Source: Ferruginibacter paludis (GTDB lineage Bacteria > Bacteroidota > Bacteroidia > Chitinophagales > Chitinophagaceae). From it: a stretch of DNA of 64,000 nucleotides. Below the pieces are notes generated by a model, which was not told the origin of the DNA, did not search any database, and was given only the letters and a program-made list of their open reading frames with translations. The translations under genes were made by a program, and so were the position numbers. The DNA lies in the NCBI RefSeq assembly GCF_030409685.1, contig NZ_JAUFQJ010000006.1, positions 558,001-622,000 on the forward strand, read 5' to 3'. Shown here in pieces: positions 61,787-64,000 of this stretch. Within the stretch, counting starts at the first letter, position 1, and every line of letters begins with the position of its first letter.

Positions 61787-64000
61787 TTATAATTTAACAT
61801 TGATACCAAATAAAAATGCTTTTGATTGCGGGTAAGTTCCCTGGTCAAACATGTTGTACGCTTCCGGATCTAACCCTGTGTACTTGGTTACCGTGAACAG
61901 GTTTTGAGCAGATACAAACAGGCGCACATCCTGGAAAACAGTTTTTATTTTACCGCCCAGGTTTACTGTATACCCAAGCTCAATATTCTTCAGCCTGAAG
62001 TAAGAAGCGTCTTCTACAAAAATGCTGGATACCTTGCTGCTTCCATTGTCTGTAAAGGTGGAACGTGGGATGGTGTTGCTCGTTCCTTCGCCATGCCATG
62101 CACCCAGTGTAGCAATGGTGTGGTTGAACGGACGGGTATCGTAGTCAATGATTTTTTTAAGGTCATTGTATTTTTCAACACCGCTTACACCCTGAAATAA
62201 AACACTCAGGTCGAAGCCAAGATAACTGGCTGACAAATTAGTACCATAACTAAGTCTTGGATTTGGATTGCCAATGTAAGCACGGTCAACATCATTGATG
62301 ATACCATCGCCATTGATGTCCTGGAATTTAATATCCCCCGGGTGAATATCAGCATGAGAGGAACCTGTCAGGTAATCATCAATTTCTTTTTGACTTTGAT
62401 AGATACCTGTCATTTTAAATCCATAAAAAGAATTCAGCGGATGGCCGGCTTCTGTCTTGGAAACCTGTCCATAAATGTTGGGCAAATTTGGATCAAGCTT
62501 ATCTACGTTGTTGGTTACAGTTGCAAGATTTGCATTAATGGCATACCTGAATTTGTGACCGCTATTTCTATAACCAAGTGAAAACTCAAAACCTTTATTG
62601 CTTACTGCTCCTGCATTTACGATGGTTGGTTTTACATCACCCACTACACTTGGTAGTCCCAATGGAAGCAACAGATCAGAGGTTTTCTTTTGAAAGTACT
62701 CAGCAGAAAAAGTAATTGCGTTTTTAAGCAAGCCTACATCAATTCCTATATTATTCTGGGTGGTGGTTTCCCATTTCAGATCCGGGTTACCATAACGGAG
62801 TAATGTACCCTGCGAATTATAAATAGATAAAGAGTTGTAATTATTCAACCCGGACTGGTTGCCCAATTTACCTGTGCTGGCTCTTAATTTGAGGTCAGAT
62901 AACCAACTAACATCCTGCAGGAAGTTTTCCTGTGATATTCTCCAGCCTGCAGAAAAAGAAGGGAAAAACGCCTGTTGATTATTGATAGCAAACTGGCTTG
63001 ACTTATCCAGTCTTGCACTTGCCGTTGCAAAAAAACGATTATCGTAACTGTAATTAACAGAGCCAAATAAAGAGAACAATGCCCACTGTGATGCACTGCC
63101 GCCATTCCATAAGTCCTGTGGAAAAGCGCCGAAATCTATGTACTGGAATGCTGAATCTGTATTACCATACCTTGCTCTTGATGCACTGATACCGGAAGCA
63201 TAGTTGGTAATAAATTCACTGCCTGCCAATGCGCTGATTGTATGCCTGTCAATTTTCTTATTATAGCTTACGGTATTCGTCCAGGTGATGGTAGTTTCCT
63301 GGCCTCTTTCTTCATTTAAATTGCTGGGGCGATTTTGACGCCCGGTTCCCTGGTCAATGGAAGAACCCCCGCCATCATTGTCACCATAGTTTTTATAAAA
63401 TGCTTTATTGTGAAGCATGTTCAAATCAACACCCACGTTACTTCTCAGTTTTAATTCTTTGTTTTGTAACAAAGCCAGTTCAGCATACACGTTACCAAAT
63501 GTTCTGAAATTGGTGCGTTTATCATTGGTAAAATGAGCAATGGCAAGTGGATTGGAAGCAAACTCATACTTGTTTGCACCGGCATTCCAGGTACCGCCAT
63601 TTGCTGCTACATTAGCTGAATAAAAAGGAAGGTCGGTGTAAGGATCTGCAACACTGTAAGTAGGATCAGTCGGATCTTTGAACACACCAATTACCGGCGG
63701 ACGTAAAAAAGCATGACGAATCACTCCGGGTGCATCACCACTGGAAGATATTTTATCCTGTACGCTGTTGGATATCTGCAGGTTGGTACCTATTGTAAAA
63801 CGGTCTGTAATATTTGCATTTACATTGGCCCTGAAACTAAAACGCTTGAACTGGTCGTTATCATAAATTACAATTCCGTTCTGCCCGTAATATCCGCCAG
63901 AGAGCAGGTATTGAACTTTATCCGAACCACCACTTGCAGAAACCTGTAAGTTTTGTGATTTACCCAAAACAAACAATTCTTTTAGCCAGTTGGTATTAGC
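61787..64000 (-). CDS. SusC/RagA-family TonB-dependent transporter, C-terminal part (start off window)
   Basis: The frame is open from the right edge to the stop at 61787, giving about 737 residues of beta-barrel. Typical parts are SASGGSDKVQYLLSGGYYGQNG right after the edge, TIGTNLQISNSVQD, FASARLDKSSQF-like strands, VGLLKNAITFSAEYFQKKT, FQDINGDGIINDVDRAYIGNPNP, DLSVLFQGVSG and the final strand AFLFGINVKL. The carboxypeptidase-like repeat, TonB box and plug lie beyond the window. It pairs with the SusD gene 23 bases downstream and should drive uptake for the GH130 locus. Confidence 0.95.
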   Translation of the reverse strand, partial: ANTNWLKELFVLGKSQNLQVSASGGSDKVQYLLSGGYYGQNGIVIYDNDQFKRFSFRANVNANITDRFTIGTNLQISNSVQDKISSSGDAPGVIRHAFLRPPVIGVFKDPTDPTYSVADPYTDLPFYSANVAANGGTWNAGANKYEFASNPLAIAHFTNDKRTNFRTFGNVYAELALLQNKELKLRSNVGVDLNMLHNKAFYKNYGDNDGGGSSIDQGTGRQNRPSNLNEERGQETTITWTNTVSYNKKIDRHTISALAGSEFITNYASGISASRARYGNTDSAFQYIDFGAFPQDLWNGGSASQWALFSLFGSVNYSYDNRFFATASARLDKSSQFAINNQQAFFPSFSAGWRISQENFLQDVSWLSDLKLRASTGKLGNQSGLNNYNSLSIYNSQGTLLRYGNPDLKWETTTQNNIGIDVGLLKNAITFSAEYFQKKTSDLLLPLGLPSVVGDVKPTIVNAGAVSNKGFEFSLGYRNSGHKFRYAINANLATVTNNVDKLDPNLPNIYGQVSKTEAGHPLNSFYGFKMTGIYQSQKEIDDYLTGSSHADIHPGDIKFQDINGDGIINDVDRAYIGNPNPRLSYGTNLSASYLGFDLSVLFQGVSGVEKYNDLKKIIDYDTRPFNHTIATLGAWHGEGTSNTIPRSTFTDNGSSKVSSIFVEDASYFRLKNIELGYTVNLGGKIKTVFQDVRLFVSAQNLFTVTKYTGLDPEAYNMFDQGTYPQSKAFLFGINVKL

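Noticed and set aside
46428-64000. Recent duplication of one SusCD pair
   Set aside because: The two pairs share only family-level motifs and differ in length and surrounding genes.

Overview
The window reads as a chromosomal segment of a Bacteroidota bacterium, most likely of the Chitinophagaceae type. Support: two SusC/SusD pairs, a one-protein hybrid two-component regulator, a HYC_CC_PP-type small protein, and several promoters of the Bacteroidota form (-33 TTG, -7 TAnnTTTG) instead of sigma-70 boxes. The genus is not identifiable from the sequence alone. No rRNA, tRNA, CRISPR array or complete insertion sequence was seen.

Layout. (1) 1-1335, minus: N-terminal two thirds of hypF, cut by the window edge. 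(2) 1494-7608, plus: a small secreted protein followed by a heavy-metal RND efflux operon (CzcA, TolC-like CzcC, CzcB), closed by a bidirectional terminator. (3) 7886-27790, minus: a 20-kb rhamnoside-degradation cluster with four GH106 paralogues, one GH78-type enzyme, a second six-hairpin glycosidase, a sugar isomerase-like TIM barrel and a phytanoyl-CoA-dioxygenase-type enzyme; it has no SusCD of its own. A 718-residue TIM-barrel protein of unclear family lies upstream (28110-30266). (4) 30452-35714: small genes with visible signals: HYC_CC_PP protein, three-repeat heavy-metal-binding protein, secreted nuclease, two small unknowns, a lysine-rich H1-like protein, an SDR. (5) 35883-41183, minus: truncated sigma factor, Gfo/Idh/MocA oxidoreductase, TolB-like protein, aldo/keto reductase, with remnants of at least three decayed genes. 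(6) 41184-54136: a fructan utilisation locus (two GH32, SusD, SusC, sugar-porter MFS, and a divergent HTCS with a periplasmic-binding-protein-like sensor), laid out like the levan/fructan locus of Bacteroides thetaiotaomicron. (7) 54563-64000, minus: a second locus with SusC (cut by the edge), SusD, a lipoprotein rich in predicted helical hairpins, a GH130 phosphorylase, an MFS transporter and an alpha-toroid protein, probably for mannosides.

How the genes work together. In region 6, SusCD binds and imports fructan pieces, GH32 enzymes release fructose, the sugar porter takes it into the cytoplasm and the HTCS senses it. In region 7, SusCD feeds periplasmic enzymes, the MFS imports short glycosides, and GH130 phosphorolyses them. 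In both loci an intrinsic terminator sits between susD and the enzyme genes, which would make the binding/transport proteins more abundant than the enzymes. Region 3 looks like a broad rhamnosidase battery that must rely on uptake systems elsewhere. Gene remnants and palindromic or tandem repeats between genes show that the accessory stretches have been rearranged repeatedly.
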